Below, in pieces: positions 11,271 through 22,573 of a stretch of 64,000 nt of DNA (positions are counted from its first letter, which is position 1; the number at the start of each line of letters is the position of its first letter). A model generated the notes under the pieces. The model saw nothing but the letters and a program-made list of their open reading frames with translations. It searched no databases and was not told where the DNA came from. A program made the translations under genes and the position numbers. This DNA comes from Cylindrodendrum hubeiense (lineage: Eukaryota; Ascomycota; Sordariomycetes; Hypocreales; Nectriaceae): assembly GCA_014621425.1 (NCBI GenBank), contig JAANBB010000164.1:1-64000 (forward strand), in the 5' to 3' direction.

Positions 11271-12245
11271 TCCAGGCTTAAACGGAATGTCGTCGTGTCG
11301 ACAGGTCCGTGGAAGCTACAGTAGCAGGCGGCGCTATAGTTGGGAACCTGCGCTCCGCAAGCCCAAGAGACATCACCGCGATCCTAGAATTGGGGTCGGT
11401 TAGTTCCTGTCAAATTTTCTTGGTGAGGAGACACCCCACCCCGAATGGGGGCATCTGCTGGAGCTTGTACACAAGACTGGTCACATACGGTTGAACACAC
11501 ATCTGTCCACGGACTGGGCTAACTTTGCTTACGAGTCTTCCCACGTCCCAACAGCTGACTCGACTCCGTCCTCCACTCTGCGGCGGAAATGCAGCTGATC
11601 CGGATGGAGCTGAACGTCGAAGAAGAACCACTGGCTCTCCACTCATCCGTTTGGGGGAAGGGGTATTACGTGCATGGATAGCGGCACATCGATTCCATCA
11701 ATCTCACGAGGAGTTCTCCATGCTCCCCCGCTCTGTCGTCAAAGAAGCTCACCCTGACGAACTGCAGTCGGACCGCACCAACCAATTTATGTCCTCGGAT
11801 GAGCTGCCGGTCAGTAAGTGCTTGTGTCAGGCTCTTTGTTCCACTTTCACAAGGCAAGCGCCTTGCTTCTCAGGCCTGTTCCGAAAGGCATTGGCGGGCC
11901 CCGTAGGGGACCGGTCTCCTGTGAGGATGCAAGGTTTGGATTTGCCACATCTGGGGTCAGCGGCGGCGCCTTGCCACGTAGCCAGCCGTGACAGAATTAC
12001 GGTAAAACATTATTCCGGGAGACGGAAGCCCATCCTAAATGTACACAGTGTATGGTCTTTGTAATTGACACTATGTGGGGCTCTAACACATTTTTAGAGT
12101 ATGGTGCATAAGAGGAAGCTAATTATGCCCGAAACTGTACTATTTACTCATGATGACTCGAAGCTAGCCTTTCCCTAAGCCTGAAATGACCGAAAACACC
12201 CAAAACAAATGATCCGCCACTAGCTCTTGCGCACCTTTTTCTTAG
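11271..12245. other. Gene-poor stretch between NLR relic and helicase
   Basis: Open frames exist on both strands (for example 11525-12064 plus), but none has a recognised domain or plausible splice pattern. Parts may be further debris of the PNP-containing gene on the minus strand. The end holds the second copy of the dispersed repeat. Confidence 0.35.
12037..12139 (-). repeat. Diverged dispersed repeat, copy 2 (inverted)
   Basis: This is the reverse-complement partner of 6235-6348, with the strongest identity at 12113-12139. It sits just beyond the 3' end of the helicase gene. The family is unknown. Confidence 0.6.
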
Positions 12246-15056
12246 CTATCTTTTTGCTGCCCGCCTGGCGTTTTCCCGACTGATCTTCTTGAAGAATGGA
12301 TTCCTTTCTGCATTTCTCTTCCTCTTCTTGCTCTCGTTTCTCTTCTTGCTCTCGTCGGTCTTCTTCTTGATCTCGTCGTTTTTCTTACTGCTGTCGTCAA
12401 ATTTCTTGCAGTCGTCGAATTTCTTCTTACCCTCGTTTTTCTCCTTCTCCTTCTTTTCATTGAACCTCCTTTTGTCCATTTTCTCATTCTGTCTACTGCG
12501 TACCATATCTTGGCTACCCCTTGGATGGCCGAGGGTACCGGAAATCTGGGCGCCGACTTTCTTTTGGCCGACTCGTTTGGTCTGGTTGATGTTCACCACA
12601 TCTTGGCCACGACTCGGCTCGCGGAGCGTTCTGGCAGTTCGATTCCAATTACCCGTCTTCTTTTGGCCCGCTCGTTTGTTCTGCTCGACGTACGCCATAT
12701 ATTGGCCACCACTTAAATCGCCGAGCACTCCAGCAGTCCGGCGCGTGACGGCCTTCTTCTTCCGGTTGTCCATGGTGTCACTGTGGAACAGATCATCCGT
12801 GATGTCCTCATCTGTCGTCTCGTTCTCCGCTAATACTTTCTGCAGCAGCTTCCGTTGCTCAGCTGCCGTGGCGAAAACAAGACCCGGTGTCTTGTCAAAA
12901 TGGGCAAGCTCCGTAATGACCTTAAAAGCGTAGCCTTGGTCGACGAGGAAAGCCTGTCGTTTCGAGGAAAAGTACATCTCCTGTGTGTCTTTGGACACTA
13001 GGGAATAGAAAAAGGCGTTGAAACCCTCATCATTTCGACGTTTAGCTCGGAGGATCCGACCTAGTCGTTGGGCTTCCTGGCGGCGGGATCCGTAGTGAGA
13101 TGAGATTTGGATAAGACATGTAGCCTCTGGTAGATCCAGGGATGTATCTCCAATCTTCGACAGAAATAGTGTGCTTACCAGAGGATTATGCTGGAAATTC
13201 TCGAGAACCCGTAGTCGTTCCTCTTGGCTTGTGCCTCCATATATGAATGCCTTTCCTAGTTTTAACGCATATGCTTTAAGGGCATAGACGTTATCCGAGA
13301 AGACGATAATTTTATCCCCCCTCGCCTCGTGGTAGTTAATAAGGTACTGACAAGCCTGAAACTTACGAGGGTTCATAATATAAAGCAAGCTCTTCTTGCG
13401 GGACGGCGCCTTTAGATATTGGTCATAAAAGTCTATCGGCATCGGGCACCAGACCTCAGCGCATTGCACCTTCGCAATATGGCCTTGCTTCGAGAGTTCC
13501 ATCCAATTGGCCTCAAAGAGTTTCGGCCCAATTAAGAAGTTCAGGTCTGAGATCTTGTCATCTTCTCGAAGAAGGGTGGCTGTAAGCCCTAGCTTTGAGT
13601 GTGTTTTGATCGATGATGTGACTTTGCGGAAGATATTGGCCGGCACGACATGTACCTCATCGAGAAGCATAAGTCCCCACTCACGGCCAGTTATAAACTT
13701 CATCACATTTTCAGCTCCGTGAGATCTGGCCTTTGACTGGGTAACCATGGAATATGTGGTGACGATGATACCAGTGATTCCGGTAAATCCCGATCCGCCT
13801 TTTGAGTCCGACGTAAAGGCGACAATATCATCTGGGCTGATGTTTGACCATTTCAAAAACTCCTGTCTCCATTGGACCACAGACATGGAGCTGGTGCATA
13901 GGACAATAACACCCTTCTTGATAGTGCAGGCAGCTGTGATTCCCACAAGGGTCTTGCCAGCACCGCAGGGTAGGACGATGAGGCCGCTCTTGGCTCGACC
14001 GTTGCCGAACATTTTGCTAAGACTCTTTTCTTGATATGGACGAATCTGCGTGCCAGGCTTGAGGTCAATGTCTAGGGTCGCGTTGACTCCGTCTTTTCGG
14101 AAGTCGTATTCCTCGAGCACTGGATACCCGAGGTTGAGACACTCCTTTTGCACCGTTTCGACATGTTTACCGGCAATTTCGAACGAATGTGTGACTTCTT
14201 GATCTTCATCGTCTTCCTCGGTTAAACACGAGAGGATGGTATCTTCCTGAACTGGTTGGCCATGTTGCGGCTGCTCCCCATTTATCTGCTTGACTCCCGC
14301 CGCGTTTTTCGTCCCAGGAATGACAAGGCCGCCAATCTTGGGCGCCACAGATGTGGTGATTGTTTCGACTCCCTGTACTCGAAGAGGTCCAATCGTAGGA
14401 TTCTTCAGCAGCATCTGCAACATATTCGGATCCGGGCTCTCCACATAGTACTTGGTGTTCTTCAAGACCAACTTGACCTTTCCATAACTTTGCGTGCAGC
14501 TGTTGATGAATGCCCTGATTTCGTCTGGTAGTGGCGTCTTGAGAAATCGACTTAGAGTTTTTATGATATCACTTGGAGCAAGGCCAACAGAAACAGCAGC
14601 ATACAGACTATGCATTGTGAGAGCGTACTCGTGTACGAGGTTCGGCCGCGACAGAGGTTCGGCGATGGTGGTAAGAAAATCCTGGGCTTGCTCTGCCAGC
14701 GGATTGAAGCTCTCAAGGATAATCCTCCCCTTCTTCGGGTCAATCCAGAGCGGCCGGTTCTGATGATCCTTCTTGAGGCCGAGGTACGAAAAATCATTTT
14801 GTCCAAAAATATACGGGAGCGGCTTCAGAATAGTATGCTTCTTTTGGTGTCTGCCGAGTGAAAATAGATCCATGTTCTTTTCGACACCGCGCTCCAGAAC
14901 TTGGTCACCCTCCTCGTCCGGTTTGTCGTTAGGCTCGTTACTGTCAAGATTTCGACTTATGGTTGTCCTAGTTGTTGGCATGTGCGAGGATCTCCCTGTC
15001 TTTGCCCTCTTTGCCCCCCTTTGAATGAGCACCTCGGCCTTCCTCTTTGATGGCAT
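12246..15056 (-). CDS. XPB/SSL2-type 3'-5' DNA helicase with expanded basic tail
   Basis: Helicase subunit of the TFIIH complex family (promoter opening and nucleotide excision repair), nuclear. A single open frame of about 936 residues with no intron; start chosen at 15056 (MPSKRKAE, resembling the usual fungal XPB start), since the upstream extension to 15152 looks like leader. All core motifs are present: Walker [13 protein letters not shown] box ([10 protein letters not shown]), TATLLREDD with the RED motif, [10 protein letters not shown] and QRLGRILRA. The N-terminal damage-recognition region ([11 protein letters not shown]...) is also intact. The tail is odd. A segment like [19 protein letters not shown] is repeated about every 33 residues, two clear copies and a third diverged. 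It is followed by a Lys/Asp/Glu-rich block with KKFDD-type repeats and ends [16 protein letters not shown]. Whether this is the only XPB gene or a second copy cannot be told from the window. Confidence 0.88.
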   Translation of the reverse strand: MPSKRKAEVLIQRGAKRAKTGRSSHMPTTRTTISRNLDSNEPNDKPDEEGDQVLERGVEKNMDLFSLGRHQKKHTILKPLPYIFGQNDFSYLGLKKDHQNRPLWIDPKKGRIILESFNPLAEQAQDFLTTIAEPLSRPNLVHEYALTMHSLYAAVSVGLAPSDIIKTLSRFLKTPLPDEIRAFINSCTQSYGKVKLVLKNTKYYVESPDPNMLQMLLKNPTIGPLRVQGVETITTSVAPKIGGLVIPGTKNAAGVKQINGEQPQHGQPVQEDTILSCLTEEDDEDQEVTHSFEIAGKHVETVQKECLNLGYPVLEEYDFRKDGVNATLDIDLKPGTQIRPYQEKSLSKMFGNGRAKSGLIVLPCGAGKTLVGITAACTIKKGVIVLCTSSMSVVQWRQEFLKWSNISPDDIVAFTSDSKGGSGFTGITGIIVTTYSMVTQSKARSHGAENVMKFITGREWGLMLLDEVHVVPANIFRKVTSSIKTHSKLGLTATLLREDDKISDLNFLIGPKLFEANWMELSKQGHIAKVQCAEVWCPMPIDFYDQYLKAPSRKKSLLYIMNPRKFQACQYLINYHEARGDKIIVFSDNVYALKAYALKLGKAFIYGGTSQEERLRVLENFQHNPLVSTLFLSKIGDTSLDLPEATCLIQISSHYGSRRQEAQRLGRILRAKRRNDEGFNAFFYSLVSKDTQEMYFSSKRQAFLVDQGYAFKVITELAHFDKTPGLVFATAAEQRKLLQKVLAENETTDEDITDDLFHSDTMDNRKKKAVTRRTAGVLGDLSGGQYMAYVEQNKRAGQKKTGNWNRTARTLREPSRGQDVVNINQTKRVGQKKVGAQISGTLGHPRGSQDMVRSRQNEKMDKRRFNEKKEKEKNEGKKKFDDCKKFDDSSKKNDEIKKKTDESKKRNESKKRKRNAERNPFFKKISRENARRAAKR

Positions 15057-16595
15057 CTTGTCGATGTACGATGGCAGTTCCCCATGGAACCCAGGTGTGT
15101 GATGTGAGGTGAAGAGAACAAAACATGTGAGGAGAGGGCGCGTGCGGGTCATATACCTCTTTGTTTGCTCGGTTAGGCAGCACCCAGCATTTGCATTCCC
15201 CGTTCCCAGTACAAGCTCAGGACAACCAACAAAGAATCTTACACCTGTGATCTCAAGCGGAATTTTGATTTCCCCCCTCCGATAACGCCTAAAAAGATAT
15301 ACCTACATGTTATTGTGTTAGGGATAGCAGGCCTTCCGGGGTAGAATGCCTATTAAGGCGTTCTTGGCTGGTATGTGTGCCAGTCATGATGTAAGCCCAT
15401 TTGAGGTTCGGGATATCCTTTCTAGGTCAATTAGTCAGTCATTGAGAGCTACAGGGTAGGATTGAGGGATCGCGGTCAGATTCATCCGGATTCTCAACCT
15501 TTTAGTATCATCATGGTCATCTAGCACACGATTTTCTAGCACGACGAATTTACACTCTTTTTTGGCCCATTCTTGCGGCATTGTGTTGTGACCCGTTTTA
15601 TCGGGTGATACCAATTGATGGTATCGGTCAGGCTGGTCTATTTTGTTCACTTTGAGAGTCTTTTATCTACGCCCTTACCGACATTGCGGACGCACCGCCA
15701 TTGTGCCGTTATCACCACAGTCACAGCACCTGCTTTAGGTGGGTTGGTTGTTAGATCTCTGACCATCTCTGTGCCTTTCCCCCACACATTATCATAGCAT
15801 CCTCCACTTTGTGTACCAACTTGTTGAAGGCTTGATCGATCTGGCGATATGCCCGGGTGCGCTGAGAAATTTGAGTACTCCTGGTCTTAACGATCCATAT
15901 TTCTTGGCATCAGATAGAAAATCACATGGATTACTAGCACATTATTATGAGCGCTTTGTATCACAAGATAGGTTAGTAAGGTGAAATAAGCAGATCAAAT
16001 TGGTCAAAGCATTTCATCTCCATGATAAGACCCCGATGTAGGGGTCTATCATCTCGGTAGACCCCTGAATCCCAGAAGATATGCCCAGCATAATAGAACG
16101 ATTGTGGCGGTTCACAACATTCATTTGGTATTACTATAATTAGTTAAATCTAAATTCTTTGTCGATGGAACATAAATGCCCCATTCTATGAACGGGATAA
16201 AGCAACTTTCTAGTTCAACATATCAGTCTTTGTCAGGTTCTAAATAAACTTATCGTAAAAGGTTCCGATAAATGACCATAAAAAAACTTTCTCTTTGTTC
16301 AGATAATGCTTCTAGCGGGCTTTCAATGAGTTTTCTGGGACAGTAACGAAACATTGTCCAGAGTCTCTTCTAAACATACGTGCAGCGCGTTGAAAAAGAA
16401 GATAAAAATCACATCGAGTCCCCAACATAGTGGGATTGGTGATCAACCAGGCCAATTGTCAATCGACTCTTGCACAATTTGACTTTCAATATTACTCTTT
16501 AGCTTGATTATTCTTAAGGTATATTGGATGCTCCCCCTATCCCCTGCAAATTTTCTCTGGTTCTGCCTTAACCTGGCTAACGTTTGAACATTTAG
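15057..16595. other. AT-rich intergenic region
   Basis: No recognisable gene. Short inverted repeats occur, such as GATACCA/TGGTATC around 15606-15624 and the hairpin at 16040-16066. The 3' part (about 16450-16595) has a CCAAT-like motif and a likely leader intron at 16519-16595 (GTATAT...CTAAC...TTTAG) ending directly before the ATG of the next small gene. Confidence 0.4.
16040..16066. repeat. Perfect 9-bp hairpin
   Basis: AGGGGTCTA at 16040-16048 and its exact reverse complement TAGACCCCT at 16058-16066 flank a 9-base loop. No adjacent gene end explains it as a processing signal. It may be a MITE end or other relic. Confidence 0.6.
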
Positions 16596-16854
16596 ATGGC
16601 TATCACCGTTTATGATATGAAGCAATTGCTAGCAGCACTTGAGAAGATGGGTTACTCTGACCGTAAGTATTACAAAAAAATTCTCACAAGTACTCTTTTT
16701 ATGTTTCATGACCTCATGCTAAGTATATCCCATGAATCTAGACAATGCTCGAATTATTTTCCAAACACCTCGATACTCCGACCCAACCATGGTTCTTATT
16801 GGACACGATGAGACGCGTTATTATGAACTGAAGCAGCTATTGAATAATATTTAG
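16596..16854 (+). CDS. Putative 59-residue spliced small protein, unknown
   Basis: Two exons, 16596-16662 and 16742-16854, are joined by a 79-bp intron with a consensus donor (GTAAGT), a branch-like GCTAAG and acceptor CTAG. The frame is kept across the junction and ends at TAG 16854. The predicted product starts MAITVYDMKQLLAALEKMGY and ends ETRYYELKQLLNNI, so the motif Y-(D/E)-(M/L)-K-Q-L-L occurs near both ends. There is no signal peptide, transmembrane segment or known domain. The ATG is directly preceded by what looks like the acceptor of a leader intron (16519-16595). A chance model is possible because the product is short; the coincidence of good splice signals with an open second exon is the main support. 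Confidence 0.42.
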
Positions 16855-17013
16855 GATAGATATTCGCTAGGAGTAACCTGACTTTCTTGAATAGAGCGAG
16901 GTTCTTTTTTTTTGTGGAAATTTCATCACAAGCCCTTCGCTACTGTCTGCAAATAACTAAATTGTAACTAGCCGACCGTGACTCCAATCAAATAAGTCTT
17001 TTCTTCTCCTTAC

Positions 17014-20000
17014 CTATCCCCCAGGAATGTAATGCTGATTTTCTTCTGAATTGAACCAAGGCATGTATGCTATCGCAGCGTCGAAGTCAAAATTTGGACT
17101 AAATGCAGAGATGTTTGCGCGAGGGATAGTGTGCGTCCCATTCTCTTCATTCCTAGTCGTTTCAGTAGAGCAGTTCGCCTCTAATTCATTGTTGTCGGTG
17201 GTAATAAAGGCTGATGAAGATGCTAATTCTACAAAAGTAGAGTTCTGTTGAGGGCCAGTCAGTTCGACACGTGGCCGGATTCCGTGCCTCGCAGGATCCG
17301 ATAAGTCAGACCCTTGCGAATCTCGAACCAGCTCCTGAACCCTCAATACCACTCCACTATCTGTCAATGAGTTGACCGAAGCTTCATGTTCAGTGGCTTG
17401 AGCCATTCCAGAACTAGGTGATGCCGATCCTGTCTCTGCGGAGGAAGTGTTGGCTGACAGCCACTGCTCATGTAATCTGTTGAGCCCTCGGCCAAGAATT
17501 TCTTGGAGAGTCGATGTCATTTCTTCATCTAACAAGGATGAAATCCCACTAGTACGCAATTCTTCGAGTAAGGTACCTGGGCCGTATCTCTGGGTGTGCT
17601 CCCGAAATCCGCAGAGGCCTTGGGACAGTTCTGAGTCCATGTAGGCCGAGGCGGGTCGCGGCTGGTCTGGGAATAAGATGTCCCATATGGAAAACCACTT
17701 ATCTGACTCTGAGAGATTAGGTTTAGACTTCTTGCTCAGTTCCCGCTGTTGTTTATGGGATATGCCGTCCAATTTCAACGATGGATTCCAGGTGCACCGT
17801 CTTTGTCTGACGTGACTTTGATGGTTTTGCTCGTCTGAGAAAATAATAAAGCAGCAGTCGCAGTAGAAGGCTGGTGTGTGCTTTCTAGCTATGTGCTGTT
17901 TTACGCGCGAGATCTTGTAAAGTTTCGCCTTGAAACAATGCTTGTGCTTCAAGGGGTCACTTTTCCAGAAAGGGCAGGCCAGTGACACCAATGGGTTCTC
18001 GCTGGGGACTGGCCTGGATCTTTTCCGGGGTGGCAGTAAGGAGTCGTCTTCATCAGCCTCCTCGCCGTTATCCCCAACGCGACGTCTTCGAAGAGGTCGT
18101 TGGGTACTGTGATGAATCGTGTTCTGGGTATTGCTTGTGGCCAGCGAGCCTCTCCTAGTATTGCTTGAAGAACCATTGTCCCCAGGCCCGTCTAGCAACC
18201 CAGATGCATTCGAGGGCCTAATATCGTCTGCAGCTGACCTCGCGTTGTTTGCCCCTTCATATTCCGACAGTAGACGATGTACCACAATGTCAATAATTGG
18301 AGTCAGAGCAGCCCCTGGGTTGGGTGATTGCATCAATGAATCCTCTGAGATTTCCGACATTGAAAGCATATCAGAATCAAAAGATGAATCTCGGAGGTCG
18401 GTAACTACCACAGACCGGGACATGGAGCCCTCTGAAGCGCCTCCTGTGATGCATGACGCTCCTTGCATACAGCTGGGCGTTACAGCTGGCACATGGCTTC
18501 CAAGTGGACTTCCAGTGTTAGCGCAAGGCTGGAGGATGTGGCGAAAAGTCCACAGATCGATCATGTTGATGTGGCGTAGGGTTGCGCCAGCATATCCCAA
18601 TGGCCGATGAATGTTACACGAGCAGATCCCTTCCGGTGAGCCAATGACGTGCCAAACGAGAACGTTATCTACACTCCTGAATAGTCTGAGAGCATTATGG
18701 AGTCCTTGGAGGAGGTATCCATCGTTGGACTTTAGGCCATACGATCCAACAAGATCAAAGAAGATCTCTGCGGATACCTCAATCCCAGAACAGAGAACTG
18801 GGCGACGGCGTGTGGGAAATCCTCGTACGGTGACTAGCTGCGCCGACCCAAGTACAGGATTACCCAGCCGAGCTGGGCTAGTTTCTAGGTGCAACTCCGG
18901 TATGAGGACTCCATTCTTTGTTTCGGTACCAAACCCGATTGCCCAGAAGTGATCGTGGTTCGAAATGTGGTCGCCAATGGGGGGGGAGTACAGGTACGGT
19001 GAACTATGAAGATCGTTTCCTTTGCATGAGGGCTGCAAAGCAGCCCCTAGCCAGGCCAATTGCTCGCCGCACTCTGCTATAGCATGAGCAGCCCCGATGA
19101 TGGTGATTTCCAAGGTATGATCATCTCGAGTAACATAAATCTTAGTTTTATCTAGCCGGGTGGCTGGCCGCCATTAGTACATGGATCAAGGCTTCACAGG
19201 GGACATATTCAAATGATCATACCAAAAGCAAGGTCATCGCCTGGGGTATCAACTACTCTTTGAATAGAATTCAACAACTCCATCCCGCCAGAAGCCCAGG
19301 TTTGTTCGAAGTATTCCTCGACTGTAGTTGCTTGAATCTGATCTTCAGATGAGCCAGTTAAGACAACGTAGGAAGAAATTGGTAGGCTTCGTGACCGTAA
19401 TGAACCTGTAAAACGACCTGCATCCTCGATTCGCATCTGAATCGGACGCCATGAAAGCCTAAAGATGGCTGTGTAAGTATCAGGGCTCTTGCGTTTACTG
19501 ATTTTACCCTTCGGAAGTTTTGCCAGTATGGGTTGTCGGATTTTGTCAACCACAGTGCGTGGTTGCAGCTCATCCCACTGAAATGAGGCCTCCTTCAAGA
19601 GACTTCTAATTAGCCAATCGTATGCGGGGCTGGAAACTATCGCCTTGCTATATTCCAAAATATCAGAGTGGCCAATAACATCGTCATCGCTTTCTTCTAC
19701 TCCTTCGAAAAGGTCAGATGTGTCCGCTTCTGGAAGATCGTCACCCGATTTCCTGCCCCATAGAGTCATCTTGTCTAGAAGAGACATCGTATCTGAAGTA
19801 TGTCTGTGGTCTTGATGGCTATCATTATTTGCAGATTGGAACATGAGTTGCAGCTGTAGAGCTATTTCCCTATGTGATGTTCTCAGTTAAAGCGGGGAAA
19901 GCCTTCATGATCCATCCATCCAAAGGAACTTACTGGTGATTCTTGTGAACAAAATACATTGTTTGCCGACCAAAGTCATCGGAAGCGCCAGTGCCAAGTT

Positions 20001-20817
20001 TGATGGCAAATGCCTTGATAAGACCGGGAAGTAATTTAGACACAGAAGCCCAACTCCTATCGCTCATACACCGGCCAATTTTCATATAGATGTCGTTACA
20101 GACATCCGATATGGACTGGTGAGCGAAGGCAGGAATGACGGTGGTTGCTGTCGAGTATATCGTTCTCGTATCATCTTCCCAACCTTTGGTGACGGGACTT
20201 GAGGTCGAGGTCTCCGGTTTATCGATGACTTCTCGAGACTTTGGAACATAAGAGAGGTTTGGTGCAGATGCAAACCCGGAATCTGTGAATGGAGTATCAT
20301 TTACTGCCTGTAATGTCGGCGGCTGAACTTGTTCCAGAGACATTTCGCTCCTAGTAGGGCCCGAAGGCAAAGGTTTTGCTAGCTCAGAGATGCCCACTGG
20401 ATCAGTCGACTGTACTCTGAGCCAATGATGATGGAGTTTTGGCTCTGAATGGATTAATGGAGCTTCTTCATTTGAAATAGGGCGGTATTTGCCGGGGAAC
20501 TCCACCCGTTGATAGTCCACCAAAGGCTTAAGACAGATTCGTCCAGCTTCCGAATCAAAATGATTGCCGAGGGCATAATTATGGTGGAAGCGTCTCCCGC
20601 AGCCCCACTGCCTACCATCTCCGGTCTCACCGCTGCAAATGAACTCCGTTTTGTTCAAGCGATGGAGGGCTGTGTGTTGCTTTTCAGCGATGTCGCTGAT
20701 CAATTTGGTACCGCAAATGTTGCAACTGAATGAATGTGGAGGGGGGCTGCCCCACCGGGGCGGCTGACACCGAGCTACATCGTGGTCAGGGAGCAAATGA
20801 TCGGGTTTCCTGTCCAT
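17014..20817 (-). CDS. Large fungal C2H2-type zinc-finger protein, unknown role
   Basis: Three exons on the minus strand: 20817-19934, 19869-19223 and 19163-17014, with introns of 64 and 59 bp (GTAAGT...CATAG and GTATGA...CCAG). Frames join exactly, giving about 1,226 residues. Exon 1 starts MDRKPDHLLPDH and carries zinc-binding clusters (FSCNICGTKL...HTALH, then a C...CGRRFHHNYALGNHFDS element). Exon 2 holds the family-typical TVVDKIRQPIL and LTGSSEDQIQATTVEEYF blocks. Exon 3 opens with GEQLAWLGAAL, and later has a second, atypical finger region (CPFWKSDPLKHKHCFKAKL...VKQHIARKH...CDCCFIIF). This architecture is a widespread Pezizomycotina family of unknown function, probably nuclear. A bipartite basic segment (PRKRSRP) precedes the second finger region. 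Upstream is a long gene-free region. Confidence 0.75.
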
Positions 20818-22126
20818 TGCTGCGTATTGCCCCAAAAAAGGGTCGCTTCGGGTCGTTGGTGCTGGTCGTTGATATCAGATTCGATGATGCGAGATGATTT
20901 TGGTTAGGAAAAATGCTGAGACATTGAGGCAACCAAGCTGCAGCGCACGCAGGACTTTCAACACATTTGTGCCTTCGCGTCTCATTGGCCATGGCCGCCC
21001 TCCTAATTTAGGCATCTTTGTGCATTGCTGCGCCTTAGTAGAGTACTGCACACAACTTTATGTGCCCAAACCCACCAGGTGGGAGGCCAGTGCAGTGAGA
21101 AAATGTAGTCTGTGGATCGCAGTGTTAATAAACCTAAATCTTAGTACGATGTGCCTTAGGTTATTGTATAAATTGTTCCAAGACCTGCCGCCTGGGGGCA
21201 TTTAGGCACTAGGCCGTGAGTAGCACATTGACCTACAAGAAGCTACTTTTCCATTGGTGCTCGCCCATTTCTCCTAGGAAATCCAGTAAAACGCAGTGGT
21301 GTGCCACCAGGTCTCGTCATGCATAACCCATCAGCACCAGACGGCAGTACACGCATGTAAGTAAGCTGAAGAAGAAGAATCGAGAAACGAAATTTGCCCA
21401 TATTTAATATTCACCACATCATAAAAGGCCTACGAAAGATGCTTGCACGAGAATGCTGGAGAGATATTTGCAAAGCCCGCCAACAATTACCGAAATGCTA
21501 ACATTTCCCCATGGGGTTCACCCATCGACGACCACCACTGGATTAACAACCACGCAGACAAGAAAGGCAGAGTTGAAGAATTAGGGGCTGTGGTACGCAT
21601 ATGGTAGTAGATGACTGCATATTCTACAAAAAGTCTATCCTTTTTGAGTATTTTCATTCTACATTAGCGGTTTCACTCAGCGATGTTCAATAGTCAGAGC
21701 CGCAGGTTTTCATCTTCGCAAGATATGTATTGTCAAACCGTAGAAACACCCTGTGATAACTAAGACAGAAAAATACAAGAATTTGGATCTTGGTAAATGT
21801 GTACGAGCTATCAAAATTTGAAAATAATGAGGCCCTATACCATATGGTGAGTGATGTAAATTGATACCATGACCCAAACATAGTCTAATAAAAAGAATGG
21901 CAGTAAAGAACCGTAATAGGGTAGGCAGATCCCATGAAGCTGAGATGAGCTTCTCAACAGGGACCCGCTAGACATTGAGAGTACTAAAAGTAGTTGTAAA
22001 TACCAAAAGCGAGAGACATAAACGGACAGTCCGAAAAGAAGCTGGCCAAAACATTGACCAGCATCGAATCCTTTCATCTTGCTACTGCGACAAGATAGCG
22101 CACCCCATCCCAATCAGTGCTCCTAT
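20818..22126. other. AT-rich intergenic region
   Basis: No gene is supported. It contains the upstream region of the C2H2 gene and the 3' flank of the small secreted protein gene. Short open frames show no domain. Confidence 0.4.
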
Positions 22127-22573
22127 TTAGGCAGCAACACGCCTGATGAGCACTCGTACATTCAAGCCCGTGTCGCCTTGAACTGTCGAATCGCCCCCAA
22201 TGCACGTCGGGAAGGCACCACAACACTGATCTTTGATCTGTTGGACAGCATCACCTAGAGATACAAAAGTCACTGTCGTCGACTCAAAGACGAACTCGTT
22301 CCTGACTTCGAGTTCGACGGTCCCGAGACTGAGTGTAAATAAGCTATTGGCCCCACCCTGTCGGCTAAAGGCCAAGAGGGTCAGAGGATCGGTTACATCC
22401 CCAAAAGGCTCCCCGTTTCGGAGACTCGTGATCATCGCGTCTAGGTCGGCTGCCTGAATGTCGTTGGGCTCTCCATTTCGGCAAAAGATTTGACCCGAGA
22501 CTTGGGCGTTGGTGGTGGCCGTGAGGAAACCAAGTGTGGCGATAGAACACAATAGAGGAGTTGGAAATCTCAT
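22127..22573 (-). CDS. Small secreted protein with four cysteines
   Basis: Intronless, 148 residues; ATG at 22573 chosen because it starts a clean signal peptide (MRFPTPLLCSIATLGFLTATTNAQ, hydrophobic core, likely cleavage after an Ala-Gln or Asn-Ala position). The mature part of about 125 residues has four cysteines (QIFCRNG, DQCCGAF, PTCIGG) that could form two disulfides, and no transmembrane segment. It resembles the small secreted proteins of plant- or insect-associated fungi, but I recognise no named family. The gene stands alone in a gene-poor, AT-rich stretch, the kind of neighbourhood where candidate effectors often lie. A role in host interaction is inference only. Confidence 0.7.
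   Translation of the reverse strand: MRFPTPLLCSIATLGFLTATTNAQVSGQIFCRNGEPNDIQAADLDAMITSLRNGEPFGDVTDPLTLLAFSRQGGANSLFTLSLGTVELEVRNEFVFESTTVTFVSLGDAVQQIKDQCCGAFPTCIGGDSTVQGDTGLNVRVLIRRVAA

Noticed and set aside
12289..12933. Long plus-strand frame (214 codons) rich in Phe/Leu/Ser inside the helicase gene
   Set aside because: Antisense shadow of the lysine-rich tail of the XPB-type gene; composition is explained by the complement of AAG/GAG codons.
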